Source of the DNA: Microlunatus flavus | GTDB lineage: Bacteria; Actinomycetota; Actinomycetes; Propionibacteriales; Propionibacteriaceae | Assembly: GCF_900110855.1 (NCBI RefSeq) | Contig: NZ_FOFA01000011.1 | Location: 6,172 to 70,171 of the forward strand | Direction: 5' to 3' | DNA: 64,000 nucleotides | Part shown: one piece after another, positions 30,116 to 37,546 of the stretch | Position numbering within the stretch: the first letter of the stretch is position 1 | Layout of the letters: each line of letters opens with the position of its first letter | Position numbers and translations under genes: made by a program | The notes under the pieces: model-generated | What the model was told of the DNA's origin: nothing | The model's database searches: none | Seen by the model: only the letters and a program-made list of their open reading frames with translations

Positions 30116-31264
30116 TCGGGGCCGTTCGTCCGGCGCAGCGGTGATCAAGGTGGCTGCGTGCCGCCCGGCGGCGGCCGCGGCGAGGAAGTAGGCCGGGTCG
30201 CCGTCGAGGTCGCGGCCCATCGTCGTCATGCGCAGCGGCGAGGCCAGGAGCGCGTCGTCGAGGCCGTCGAGCGGGACCCGGACGAGCCGGTGCCGGACGC
30301 CGAGGGCCTCGGCCGCCCGGTCGACGCCGGGGGCGAGCGCGGCGACGTCCGCGAGCCCGGCGATGCCGTGCAGCCGGCCGGCCCCCGCGAGGTCGGGGAC
30401 GGCGACGTCGGCCGGGCTCAGGGCGACCCGCCCGTACGCGGTCAGGCTGTGGTGGGACACCCCGCGGTGCCGCGGCCGGGCGTCGGCGCCGGAGACCCGC
30501 AGGCTCGCCACGGGCCGCCCGTCGAGGGTCGCCGCCGCGTTGACGGCCTCGCCGGCGCCGACGCCGGAGAAGCCCCAGCGCGTCCCGGTGCCGAGGTTGC
30601 CGGGCCCCTGCGTCACCACCGCGACCTCGGCGCCCAGCGCCAGCCGCGCGGCGAGGAGGCCGGAGTGGACGGTGACCGCCTCGAGGTCGCCGCCGAAGGA
30701 CTGCCCGACCGTGACCGTTCCGGCGAGCAGGCCGGCGTCGCGCAGCCGGGCCACGGTCCGGGAGAAGGCGATGGGCAGCGCGCCCTGGTCGCTCATCACG
30801 TAGACGACCCGCGTGCCCGGGCGGTCGTGCGCCAGAGCGAGCAGGGTGGGCGCGAGCGCGGAGTGCAGGTCGGCGACGACCACGGGCAGGCCGTGCAGGG
30901 AGTCGGCGTCGGCGAGCAGGTCGTGGTGCGGCGAACCCTGCTCGTCGGCCCCGGCCACCATCGCCTGCAGCGGGAGGTAGCGCGCCTTGACCAGGTGCCC
31001 GGCCGGCGGCGGGGGCTGCGCCCCGACCGTCCCGTCCGGCGCGAGGGCGGCGACGACCAACGCGTACCCGCCGGTGCCCAGCCCCCGGTCCAGCGCGGCG
31101 ACGTTGAGCAGCACCCGGTCGCCTGGTTCGGGGGCGGCCATCAGGTCGGTGTAGGCGAGGGAGCGGACGCCGGCCTGCGTGTCGTCGCGGCGCACGTCCA
31201 GCTCGACGGCGCCGCGCCACCCCCCGCGCAGGCCGGTCACCGTGCCCGAGGCCCAGACGATCAC
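30113..31264 (-). CDS. DUF3866 family protein
   Basis: A 383-residue protein of unknown function that is conserved near pafA/pafB in actinobacteria. It begins IVWASGTVTGLRGGWRGAVELDV, has a short OB-like N-terminal part with GDRVLLNVAALDRGLGTGGYALVV, and a larger domain containing VVYVMSDQGALPIAFSRTV, VTVGQSFGGDLEAVTVHSGL and VVTQGPGNLGTGTRWGFSG. No signal peptide or membrane helix is seen. No catalytic role is established. The GTG at 31264 is 7 bases after a minus-strand TAGGGT. A link to protein turnover is suggested only by its position. Confidence 0.9.
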   Translation of the reverse strand: MIVWASGTVTGLRGGWRGAVELDVRRDDTQAGVRSLAYTDLMAAPEPGDRVLLNVAALDRGLGTGGYALVVAALAPDGTVGAQPPPPAGHLVKARYLPLQAMVAGADEQGSPHHDLLADADSLHGLPVVVADLHSALAPTLLALAHDRPGTRVVYVMSDQGALPIAFSRTVARLRDAGLLAGTVTVGQSFGGDLEAVTVHSGLLAARLALGAEVAVVTQGPGNLGTGTRWGFSGVGAGEAVNAAATLDGRPVASLRVSGADARPRHRGVSHHSLTAYGRVALSPADVAVPDLAGAGRLHGIAGLADVAALAPGVDRAAEALGVRHRLVRVPLDGLDDALLASPLRMTTMGRDLDGDPAYFLAAAAAGRHAATLITAAPDERPR

Positions 31265-31271
31265 GGGCCCG

Positions 31272-31277
31272 ACCCTA
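31272..31277 (-). promoter_or_regulatory. -10 box (TAGGGT) for the DUF3866 gene
   Basis: Minus-strand TAGGGT ends 7 bases before the GTG at 31264. A CTGACA lies upstream but only 14 bases away, shorter than usual for a -35 element. Confidence 0.5.
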
Positions 31278-31307
31278 AGCCGTGCCCGGACTGTCAGTGG
31301 CCGGCGC

Positions 31308-31313
31308 TAGCGT
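31308..31313 (+). promoter_or_regulatory. -10 box (TAGCGT) for the first VOC gene
   Basis: TAGCGT ends 6 bases before the ATG at 31320, which would make this gene leaderless. It is divergent from the DUF3866 promoter, 30 bases away. Confidence 0.5.
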
Positions 31314-31319
31314 CCCGCC

Positions 31320-31769
31320 ATGACGCCCGTCGAGGTACGCGAGGTCCAGGTCACCGTCGACTGCGCCGGGCCGGCGGCGCTGTGCGCCTTCTGGTGCGCG
31401 GTGCTCGGCTACGAGCGCCAGGCGCCGCCGCCGGGCTTCGACAGCTGGGAGGCCGCGCTCGACGCGTGGCACGTGCCCGACGACCAGCGCGACGCGCGCG
31501 ACGCCGCGGTCCCGCCGGCCGGGGCGAGCGGCCCGCGGCTGTTCTTCCAGCGGGTGCCCGAGCCCAAGACGGTCAAGAACCGCCTCCACCTCGACGTCCG
31601 CGCCGCCCCCGGCCTGGCCGGCGACGCGCGCATGGCTGCGCTCGAGGCCGAGGCCGAGCGCCTCGTGGGCCTGGGTGCGCGGCGCCTGCAGCGCTACGAG
31701 CCCGGCGGGATGGACGCCGGGCACGTCGTCATGGCCGACCCCGAGGGCAACGAGTTCTGCCTCGACTGA
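31320..31769 (+). CDS. VOC-superfamily (glyoxalase-like) protein
   Basis: A 149-residue protein of the vicinal-oxygen-chelate fold, made of two beta-alpha-beta-beta-beta modules. Seen are EVQVTVDCAGPAALCAFWCAVLGYE at the start, RLFFQRVPEPKTVKNRLHLDVRA in the middle (a conserved stretch of the glyoxalase-like domain DUF6/VOC group), and MADPEGNEFCLD at the end, with a Glu in the usual metal-ligand position. Ligand and reaction are unknown. It stands alone between divergent DUF3866 and convergent channel genes. Confidence 0.88.
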   Translation: MTPVEVREVQVTVDCAGPAALCAFWCAVLGYERQAPPPGFDSWEAALDAWHVPDDQRDARDAAVPPAGASGPRLFFQRVPEPKTVKNRLHLDVRAAPGLAGDARMAALEAEAERLVGLGARRLQRYEPGGMDAGHVVMADPEGNEFCLD

Positions 31770-31783
31770 GCGAGCGGTCTCAG
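31766..31783. terminator. Hairpin formed by convergent stop codons (VOC / channel)
   Basis: CTGAG (31766-31770) pairs with CTCAG (31779-31783). The arms contain the stop codons of both genes, as at 20545-20562. Confidence 0.4.
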
Positions 31784-32481
31784 GGCCGGCGCTGCAGCAG
31801 CTCGTCGACCTTGGCGGTGAGGGCGGCCACGTCGCGACGCAGCAGGTCGGTCTCCGACTCCTCGGCGCGGACCCGCTGCACCAGCCAGGAGGCGAGGGTG
31901 GCGGTCACGGTGCCGAGCAGCGCGATCCCGCCGAGCATGAGCACCACCGCGGCGAAGCGGCCCTGCGTCGTCACCGGGTAGCGGTCGCCGTAGCCGACGG
32001 TCGTCATCGTCTCGACCGCCCACCACACGGCGTCGCCGAAGGTCTGGATGTTCGCGCCGGGGTGCCCACGCTCCGCGTCGAGGACGGCGAGCGCCCCGCA
32101 GAAGCCGAGGAGCACCGAGGCGCCCCCGGCGTACACGGCGATGCGGCCGCGCAACCCGCGGACGGCGTGACGGTTCAGCAGGCTGAGCAGCGTGACCAGG
32201 CGCAGCAGCCGCAGCGGGCGGAGGACGGGCAGCGCGAGCACCACGACGTCGAACCAGTGCTGCAGCAGCCAGCGGCCGCGCCGCCGCGCCAGCGCCAGGC
32301 GGACGAGCAGGTCGAGGACGAACAACGCCCAGGCCAGCACGACGACGCCGTGGCAGGCGGCAAGCAGCGCCCGCGGCGCCCCCGGCGCGATGATCGGCGT
32401 CGCGTACGCGGCGAGGAACAGCAGCGACGCCGCCGTGAGCGGCCAGCTGGTCGCCCGTTCCCAGCGCTCCAGGCGGTCCAT
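31780..32481 (-). CDS. Voltage-gated-type potassium channel subunit
   Basis: A 233-residue membrane protein with the layout of a small six-helix K+ channel. The selectivity filter is TMTTVGYGD before the last helix. An Arg-bearing helix, [15 protein letters not shown], is a short S4-like voltage sensor with about three positive charges. The C-terminal tail is a short coiled coil ([18 protein letters not shown]). The ATG at 32481 ([13 protein letters not shown]) follows an AGGG; a GTG at 32526 would add 15 residues. It should form a tetramer in the membrane. Not linked in function to its neighbours. Confidence 0.87.
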   Translation of the reverse strand: MDRLERWERATSWPLTAASLLFLAAYATPIIAPGAPRALLAACHGVVVLAWALFVLDLLVRLALARRRGRWLLQHWFDVVVLALPVLRPLRLLRLVTLLSLLNRHAVRGLRGRIAVYAGGASVLLGFCGALAVLDAERGHPGANIQTFGDAVWWAVETMTTVGYGDRYPVTTQGRFAAVVLMLGGIALLGTVTATLASWLVQRVRAEESETDLLRRDVAALTAKVDELLQRRP

Positions 32482-32650
32482 GCCGCCACCCTGCCGCCAC
32501 CCCCTCTGGAGCCCGTCGTTCGCCACGCGTGAATCGCACGCGCTTTCGAGCGAGGCCGTAGTACTTTCAGTCCTCGCCCGAACACGCGCTCACCGTGAAC
32601 AGGCGCCCGCCGAGCCGGCATCAACCTGAGCACCGCCGGCTCGGGCGCCG

Positions 32651-32756
32651 ATGCCTGGACGACCGAGGGAGCAGACACGCTTTTCGTCTGCGAGCGAGGG
32701 AGGAAGGGATCGGGTTTGAGCCCGAGACGCGTCCGAACGGAGTGAGGACAAACAAG
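32651..32756 (+). repeat. Dispersed hairpin element, copy A
   Basis: atgcctggacgaccgaggga, then stem GCAGAC (32671-32676), loop ACGCTTTTC, stem GTCTGC (32686-32691), then gagggaggaagg, a second hairpin (tcggg/cccga with loop ttt-ga) and the tail cgtccgaacggagtgaggac. The tail ends directly at the pafB start and contains the gtgaggac that could be its ribosome-binding site. Confidence 0.8.
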
Positions 32757-33734
32757 GTGGCACCCCGCAAGACCGAACGCATCGTGAACCTCACGATCGC
32801 GCTGCTGGTCGCGGGCCGCTACCTGCCCAAGTCGCGGATCCGCGAGCTGGTCGAGGGCTACCACGGGCTGACGGACGCCGCCTTCGAGCGGACGTTCGAG
32901 CGGGACAAGGACGAGCTGCGCGCCCTCGGTGTCCCGATCGAGGTCGGCGGCTTCGACCCGCTGTTCGAGGACGAGGCCGGCTACCGGATCCTGCCGAGCG
33001 AGTTCTCCTTGCCGCCGATCGAGCTCGACGCCGAGGAGGCGTCGGTGGTCGGCGTGGCGGCGCGGGTCTGGCAGCACGCCAGCATGGCCGAGTCGACGCA
33101 GAGCGCGATGGCCAAGCTGAGGGCGGCGGGCGTCGAGCCCGACCCCTCCGCGCTGGCGGCGCTGGAGCCGTCGGTGCAGGCGACGGAGGCGGCCTTCGGA
33201 CCGCTGTGGACGGCCGTCCTCGAGCGGGTGCGGGTCCGGTTCACCTACCGCGACCAGAGCGTGCGGACCCTGGAGCCGTGGGGGATGACGTCGCGGCGGG
33301 GCCGTTGGTACGTCGTGGGGCGCGACGTGGACCGGGACGCGACCCGGATGTTCAAGCTGTCGCGCATCAGCGACCTCCCGGCCGCGGTGTCGCGGCCCGG
33401 GGCCTTCGACGCCCCCGAGGGCCTGGACCTGCGGGCGCTGGCCGCCTCGCTCGACCCGCGGGAGCCGACCGCCGAGGCGCTGCTGGCCGTACGTCCCGGG
33501 AAGGCCCCGTCGCTGACCCGGCGCGGTCGCCGCGCCGAGGTGCTGCCGGACCTGGCCTGGCCCGCGGACGGCTACGAGGGCTGGTGGGTCGGCTACGGCA
33601 GCCTACCCGGCATGGCCGAGGAGGTCGCCGGGCACGGCGCCGACGTGCTCGTCGTCGAGCCGGCGGACCTCCGCGCCGGGGTGGTCGACCGGCTGCGGGC
33701 GGTCGCCGGTCGCGCCCCGGTGGAGGCCCGATGA
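32757..33734 (+). CDS. pafB: WYL-domain transcription factor PafB
   Basis: A 325-residue regulator that in mycobacteria works with PafC to activate the LexA/RecA-independent DNA damage response. The N-terminal winged helix (residues 5-75) includes RKTERIVNLTIALLVAGRYLPKS and AFERTFERDKDELRALGVPI. The central WYL domain reads RVRFTYRDQSVRTLEPWGMTSRRGRWYVVGRD. The GTG (VAPRKTERIV) is chosen because upstream codons come from repeat element A. The stop overlaps the pafC ATG (ATGA), so equal synthesis of the pair is likely. Confidence 0.94.
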   Translation: MAPRKTERIVNLTIALLVAGRYLPKSRIRELVEGYHGLTDAAFERTFERDKDELRALGVPIEVGGFDPLFEDEAGYRILPSEFSLPPIELDAEEASVVGVAARVWQHASMAESTQSAMAKLRAAGVEPDPSALAALEPSVQATEAAFGPLWTAVLERVRVRFTYRDQSVRTLEPWGMTSRRGRWYVVGRDVDRDATRMFKLSRISDLPAAVSRPGAFDAPEGLDLRALAASLDPREPTAEALLAVRPGKAPSLTRRGRRAEVLPDLAWPADGYEGWWVGYGSLPGMAEEVAGHGADVLVVEPADLRAGVVDRLRAVAGRAPVEAR

Positions 33735-34699
33735 CCAGCCAGGCGCAGGTGCGGCGGCTGCTGAGCCTCGTGCCGTACCTCCGCGAGCACGACGGCGCCG
33801 CCGTCGCCGACGTGGCGGCCGCGTTCGGGATCAGCCCGAAGACGCTCCGCGCCGACCTCGGGGTCCTGTGGATGTGCGGCATGCCCGGGCTGTCGCCGGG
33901 CGACCTCATCGACATCGACATGGACGCCGTCGACGGCGAGGGGGTCATCCACCTCAGCAACGCCGACTACCTGACCCGCCCGCTGCGGCTCACCGCCGAC
34001 GAGGCCCTGGCGCTGGTGCTCGCGCTGCGCACCCTGCGCGAGATCGCCGGGCCCGACCAGCGCGCGGCGACGGACCGGGCGCTGGCCAAGCTCGAGGCGG
34101 CCGCGGGGACGGCCCCCACGGGGTCGGCGTCGGTCAACGTCACCTCCGCCACCGAGGACGTCCGGGCCACGCTGGCCGACGCGCTGCAGCGGGGGCGCCG
34201 CCTCGACCTCACGTACGACACGGCCACGCGCGACGAGACGACGCAGCGCCTCGTCGACCCCCTGCGGCTGTTCGTGCTCGACGGCTACGGCTACCTGGAG
34301 GCGTGGTGCTACCGGGCGGAGGGGCTGCGCACGTTCCGCCTCGACCGGATCGCCGCGGCGAGCGTGACCGAGGCGCCGGTCGAGCCGCACGACGTCGAGC
34401 TCGCCGACCTCACCGCGGGGTGGGCCGGCTCGATGGCGCACGCGCCGCTGGTCAGCGTGGAGCTGTCGCGCGAGGCGGCCTGGGTCGCGGAGTACTACCC
34501 GACCGAGACGACGACCACCGTGGACGGCGGGAGCGTCGTCGCGACGTTCCGGGTCACCGACCCGGCCTGGCTGCGCCACCTCCTGCTGCGCCTCGGCGGC
34601 TCGGCCCGCGTGCTGTCCCCGGACGGCGCCGGCGACGCCGCGGCCGAGGCCGCGCAGGAAGCCCTCGCGGCGTACGCGGCGCTCGACGCGACCGCCTGA
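33731..34699 (+). CDS. pafC: WYL-domain transcription factor PafC
   Basis: A 322-residue partner of PafB. The N-terminal helix-turn-helix is TSQAQVRRLLSLVPYLREHDG with VADVAAAFGISPKTLRADL. The WYL domain contains RRLDLTYDTATRDETTQRLVDP and GYLEAWCYRAEGLRTFRLDRI. The C-terminal domain (about 240-320) is the conserved WCX extension. ATGA overlap with pafB. In mycobacteria the pair binds single-stranded DNA through WYL to switch on repair genes. Confidence 0.94.
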   Translation: MTSQAQVRRLLSLVPYLREHDGAAVADVAAAFGISPKTLRADLGVLWMCGMPGLSPGDLIDIDMDAVDGEGVIHLSNADYLTRPLRLTADEALALVLALRTLREIAGPDQRAATDRALAKLEAAAGTAPTGSASVNVTSATEDVRATLADALQRGRRLDLTYDTATRDETTQRLVDPLRLFVLDGYGYLEAWCYRAEGLRTFRLDRIAAASVTEAPVEPHDVELADLTAGWAGSMAHAPLVSVELSREAAWVAEYYPTETTTTVDGGSVVATFRVTDPAWLRHLLLRLGGSARVLSPDGAGDAAAEAAQEALAAYAALDATA

Positions 34700-34756
34700 G
34701 GAAGCTCCGCGGTACGGGCCGGGGGGCCACGAGCGTCGGGGACCGTGCGCCGGCCC

Positions 34757-34815
34757 GCCTGGACGACCGAGCAGGGACGACACGCTTTTCGTCGTCCCTG
34801 GGAAGGAGGAAGGCG
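34757..34815 (+). repeat. Dispersed hairpin element, copy B
   Basis: cgcctggacgaccgag, then stem CAGGGACGAC (34772-34781), loop ACGCTTTTC, stem GTCGTCCCTG (34791-34800, ten perfect pairs), then ggaaggaggaagg. The loop and flanks match copy A, the stem does not. It lies after pafC and before a small membrane protein gene. Confidence 0.85.
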
Positions 34816-34892
34816 GAGCGTGGGAGCGTGCGGTGCGCGAGCGGCCAGGACGAGGGCGTGGAGCGTGCGAGCGCGCGGTGCGCGAGCGGCCA
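34816..34892 (+). repeat. Two 32-base direct repeats, 45 bases apart
   Basis: 34816-34847 and 34861-34892 agree at 30 of 32 positions; both contain gcggtgcgcgagcggcca. The second copy ends 2 bases before the ATG of the following gene. They adjoin element B. Confidence 0.85.
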
Positions 34893-34894
34893 CA

Positions 34895-35200
34895 ATGAAC
34901 CCCGTGTGGTGGGTCCTGCTCTTCCTGGCGATCGCGGTCGGCGGCGCCCTCGTGCTCGGCCGCCTGCTGCTGGGGCTGTGGCGCAAGGCCGGGGGCCTGC
35001 TGGAGGAGGCGGACGTCCTCGCGGTCCGTGCCGGCGAGCTGGCCGACCTGCTCGCGCAGGTCGAGGTGCCGGCCCTCCCTGTGACGGCGGCAACCCACGA
35101 CGGACACGGCTCCGAACCCTCCGACGACTCAGGTCGGCCGGGTACGGTCGAGTCGTACGATGACCGCGGCGCGACAGCGCCGGGAAAGAAGGAACCATGA
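34895..35200 (+). CDS. Small single-span membrane protein ahead of tatA
   Basis: A 101-residue protein: a membrane helix (WWVLLFLAIAVGGALVLGRLLLGLW) at residues 4-28, an amphipathic helix with LLEEADVLAVRAGELADLLAQVEV, and a polar, Ser/Asp/Gly-rich tail. Its stop overlaps the tatA ATG (ATGA). A small helix-plus-amphipathic-helix protein directly upstream of tatA resembles the TatA/TatB plan in outline, but the TatA/B hinge motif (Phe-Gly) is lacking, so I do not call it TatB. Small unknown proteins in this position occur in other actinobacteria. There is no obvious ribosome-binding site except within the direct repeat. Confidence 0.75.
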   Translation: MNPVWWVLLFLAIAVGGALVLGRLLLGLWRKAGGLLEEADVLAVRAGELADLLAQVEVPALPVTAATHDGHGSEPSDDSGRPGTVESYDDRGATAPGKKEP

Positions 35201-35508
35201 CCCCGCTCGCGTTCGGCGGCCTCGGCGTCCCCGAGCTGCTCATCATCCTGGCCGTCGTGCTGCTGCTCTTCGGCGGTGCTCGTCTGGCCGGGCTCGGCAA
35301 GAGCACCGGGCGCGCGCTGCGGGAGTTCAAGGAGGAGACCAAGGGTCTCCGCGACAAGGACGGCGCCGCGGTCGACGAGGCGTCGGCCCAGCGCACCTCG
35401 GAGCCGTACACCGCGGAGCCGCTCGCGCCGACCGACCCCGGCTACACGCAGCCGCCGCGCAGCCAGGCGCCCGTCGACCCGACCGGCGACGTCCGCCGCG
35501 ACGTCTGA
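35197..35508 (+). CDS. tatA: Sec-independent translocase subunit TatA
   Basis: A 103-residue pore-forming subunit of the twin-arginine system for exporting folded proteins. The single helix LGVPELLIILAVVLLLFGGARLAGLGKSTGRAL contains the hinge (FGG) and leads into the amphipathic helix REFKEETKGLRDKD. The tail is Pro/Asp-rich. The ATG has aagaagg upstream. It pairs with tatC downstream; no tatB is in the operon, as is normal for actinobacteria, where tatB sits elsewhere. Confidence 0.96.
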   Translation: MTPLAFGGLGVPELLIILAVVLLLFGGARLAGLGKSTGRALREFKEETKGLRDKDGAAVDEASAQRTSEPYTAEPLAPTDPGYTQPPRSQAPVDPTGDVRRDV

Positions 35509-35544
35509 CGTCGTCCCGCACGACGCCGAGCACCAGGACGCCCT

Positions 35545-36426
35545 GTGTCGCTGACCATCAAGGGGCGCCCCATCCGGCTGAGCCTGGCCTGGCTCAGACC
35601 GCCGAAGGGCAGCCCCGACGGCTCGATGAGCCTGTTCGAGCACATCGCCGAGCTGCGCTACCGCCTCGTCGTCATCGCGCTGACGATCCTCGTCGGCACG
35701 ATCGTGTGCTGGTTCTTCCGCCACCAGCTCACCGACGTCCTCTTCTACCCCTATGAGCAGGCCAAGGCCGCGTTGCTGGCGAAGAACCCGAACGCCGACA
35801 TCACGCTGGTCAACAACGGCGTCGCCTCTCCCTTCACCCTCGCGCTGAAGGTCTCCGCGCTCGCGGGGCTGCTGCTGACCGCCCCCATCTGGCTCTACCA
35901 GCTGTGGGCGTTCATCGTGCCGGGGCTGCTGGCCAAGGAGAAGAAGTGGACCCTGATCTTCCTGGGCTCCGCGACGCCGCTGTTCCTCGCCGGGGTGGCG
36001 GTGGGCTACTACGTGATGCCCAAGGGCCTGGTCGTGCTCCTCGGCTTCACCGAGAACGGCATCACCAACCTGCAGGACGTCAACCAGTTCCTGTCGTTCC
36101 TGATGCGGTTCATGCTCGTCTTCGGGATCGCCTTCCTCATCCCCGAGGTCGTGCTGATCCTCAACATCGTCGGGGTGCTCAAGGCGAAGTACCTGTCGAA
36201 GTACCGCTCGTTCATCATCTTCGGGACGTTCGTCTTCGGAGCCGTCGCGACGCCGTCGACCGACCCCTTCTCGATGCTGGCGCTCGCGCTGCCGATGACG
36301 GTCCTCTTCGTCCTCGCCGAGGTCATCGCGCACGTGCTCGACCGGCGCAAGGCCCGGCGCGGGACGCTCGACCCGGTGAGCCGGGACAAGGCGCTGCGGG
36401 AGCTGTCCGACGGCGAGAGTGCCTGA
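35545..36426 (+). CDS. tatC: Sec-independent translocase subunit TatC
   Basis: A 293-residue, six-helix membrane protein that recognises twin-arginine signal peptides. MSLFEHIAELRYRLVVIAL is the conserved first cytoplasmic segment with the key Glu; SPFTLALKVSALAGLLLTAPIWLYQLW and FGIAFLIPEVVLILNIVGV are further signatures. The ATG at 35626 starts exactly at this segment; the GTG at 35545 adds 27 residues with basic character. The 3' end overlaps the DAG-kinase-like gene by 8 bases. Confidence 0.95.
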   Translation: MSLTIKGRPIRLSLAWLRPPKGSPDGSMSLFEHIAELRYRLVVIALTILVGTIVCWFFRHQLTDVLFYPYEQAKAALLAKNPNADITLVNNGVASPFTLALKVSALAGLLLTAPIWLYQLWAFIVPGLLAKEKKWTLIFLGSATPLFLAGVAVGYYVMPKGLVVLLGFTENGITNLQDVNQFLSFLMRFMLVFGIAFLIPEVVLILNIVGVLKAKYLSKYRSFIIFGTFVFGAVATPSTDPFSMLALALPMTVLFVLAEVIAHVLDRRKARRGTLDPVSRDKALRELSDGESA

Positions 36427-37357
36427 CGCGGACGGCCCTGCGCCCGGGAGCCACGGAGGTCCACCGGCCTCGGTCGCCCTGGTCGTCAACCCCAGCGCCG
36501 CCAAGGGCGGTGCGCTGACCGTCCTGCCGCGGGTCACCGGCCGGCTGCGGGACGCCGGCCACGCGGTCGAAGTGCTGCTCAGCCGCAGCCCGGCCGAGGC
36601 GGGTGAGCTGGTCACGGCAGCGGCGGCGAGCGGAGCGGACGTGCTCGCGGTCCTCGGTGGGGACGGCATGGCCCACCTCGGCCTGAACGCCGTCGCGCGC
36701 CGGGCGGCCGACGACCCCACCACCGCGCCCGCCCTCGGGCTCGTCCCGGCGGGGACCGGGAACGACCTCGCCCGCGGGCTCGGGCTCGCCCTCGACGACC
36801 TCGACGCCGCCGTCGGTGCGGTCGTCGCCGGGCGGACCCGGCCGGTGGACCTGCTGCGGGTCGCCGACCGGTGGGTGGGCACGGTCGTCGCGACGGGCTT
36901 CGACGCCCTGGTGAACGCCCGGGCGAACCGCATGGCCTGGCCGCGGGGGTCGGCGCGCTACCTGCTGGCGGTGCTGGCCGAGGTGCGGACGTTCCGTCCG
37001 CTGCGGTACTCGCTCGTGGTCGACGGCGCCGAGCGCGAGCTGGACGCGATGTTCGTCTCCGTCGGGAACACGACGAGCTTCGGCGGGGGCCTGAAGATCT
37101 GCCCGCGCGCCGACCCGTACGACGGCGAGCTCGACGTCACGATCATCCACCCGGTGAGCCGCGCCGGCCTCCTGAGGCTGCTGCCGCAGATGAAGAGCGG
37201 CCGGTTCGCCGCCGACCCGTGCGTGGAGCAGCTGCGGGCGCGTTCCGTGCACGTCGCCCACGGCGCGGGGACGGCGTACGGCGACGGCGAGGAGCTCGGC
37301 CCCACGCCCGTCGCGGTCGAGCTCGTCCCCGCCGCGATCAGGGTCTGCCTGCCCTGA
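36419..37357 (+). CDS. Diacylglycerol/lipid kinase family protein
   Basis: A 312-residue DagK/YegS-type kinase. VALVVNPSAAKGGA at the start, LAVLGGDGMAHLGLNAV (GGDG nucleotide loop; the family usually has GGDGTxNE) and GLVPAGTGNDLARGLGL are the conserved parts. FGGGLKICPRADPYDGELDV lies in the beta-sandwich domain that holds the lipid. Phosphorylates diacylglycerol or a related lipid at the membrane face. Overlap with tatC shows co-transcription; tatC, dagK, helY order is common in actinobacteria, here interrupted by the hydrolase and LuxR genes. Confidence 0.92.
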   Translation: MPDADGPAPGSHGGPPASVALVVNPSAAKGGALTVLPRVTGRLRDAGHAVEVLLSRSPAEAGELVTAAAASGADVLAVLGGDGMAHLGLNAVARRAADDPTTAPALGLVPAGTGNDLARGLGLALDDLDAAVGAVVAGRTRPVDLLRVADRWVGTVVATGFDALVNARANRMAWPRGSARYLLAVLAEVRTFRPLRYSLVVDGAERELDAMFVSVGNTTSFGGGLKICPRADPYDGELDVTIIHPVSRAGLLRLLPQMKSGRFAADPCVEQLRARSVHVAHGAGTAYGDGEELGPTPVAVELVPAAIRVCLP

Positions 37358-37546
37358 GTCCGGCGCGTCCCCCTTGCCACGGTCCCGGGGCACCTGATTC
37401 AGTCGTCCTGCGGTCCGCGCGCGCCGGTCGCCCCCCGTCCGGCGCGCGTGGACCCCTGCGCACCGCCCACGCCCGAGCGGCTGGTGGCTCGCGCACGAAG
37501 CCGACGACCTGAGCAGGCCCGGTCGGCTGAGCCCGGTCGAGCTCTG

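Noticed and set aside
34895-35200. tatB
   Set aside because: The helix lacks the conserved Phe-Gly hinge and early Glu of TatB.
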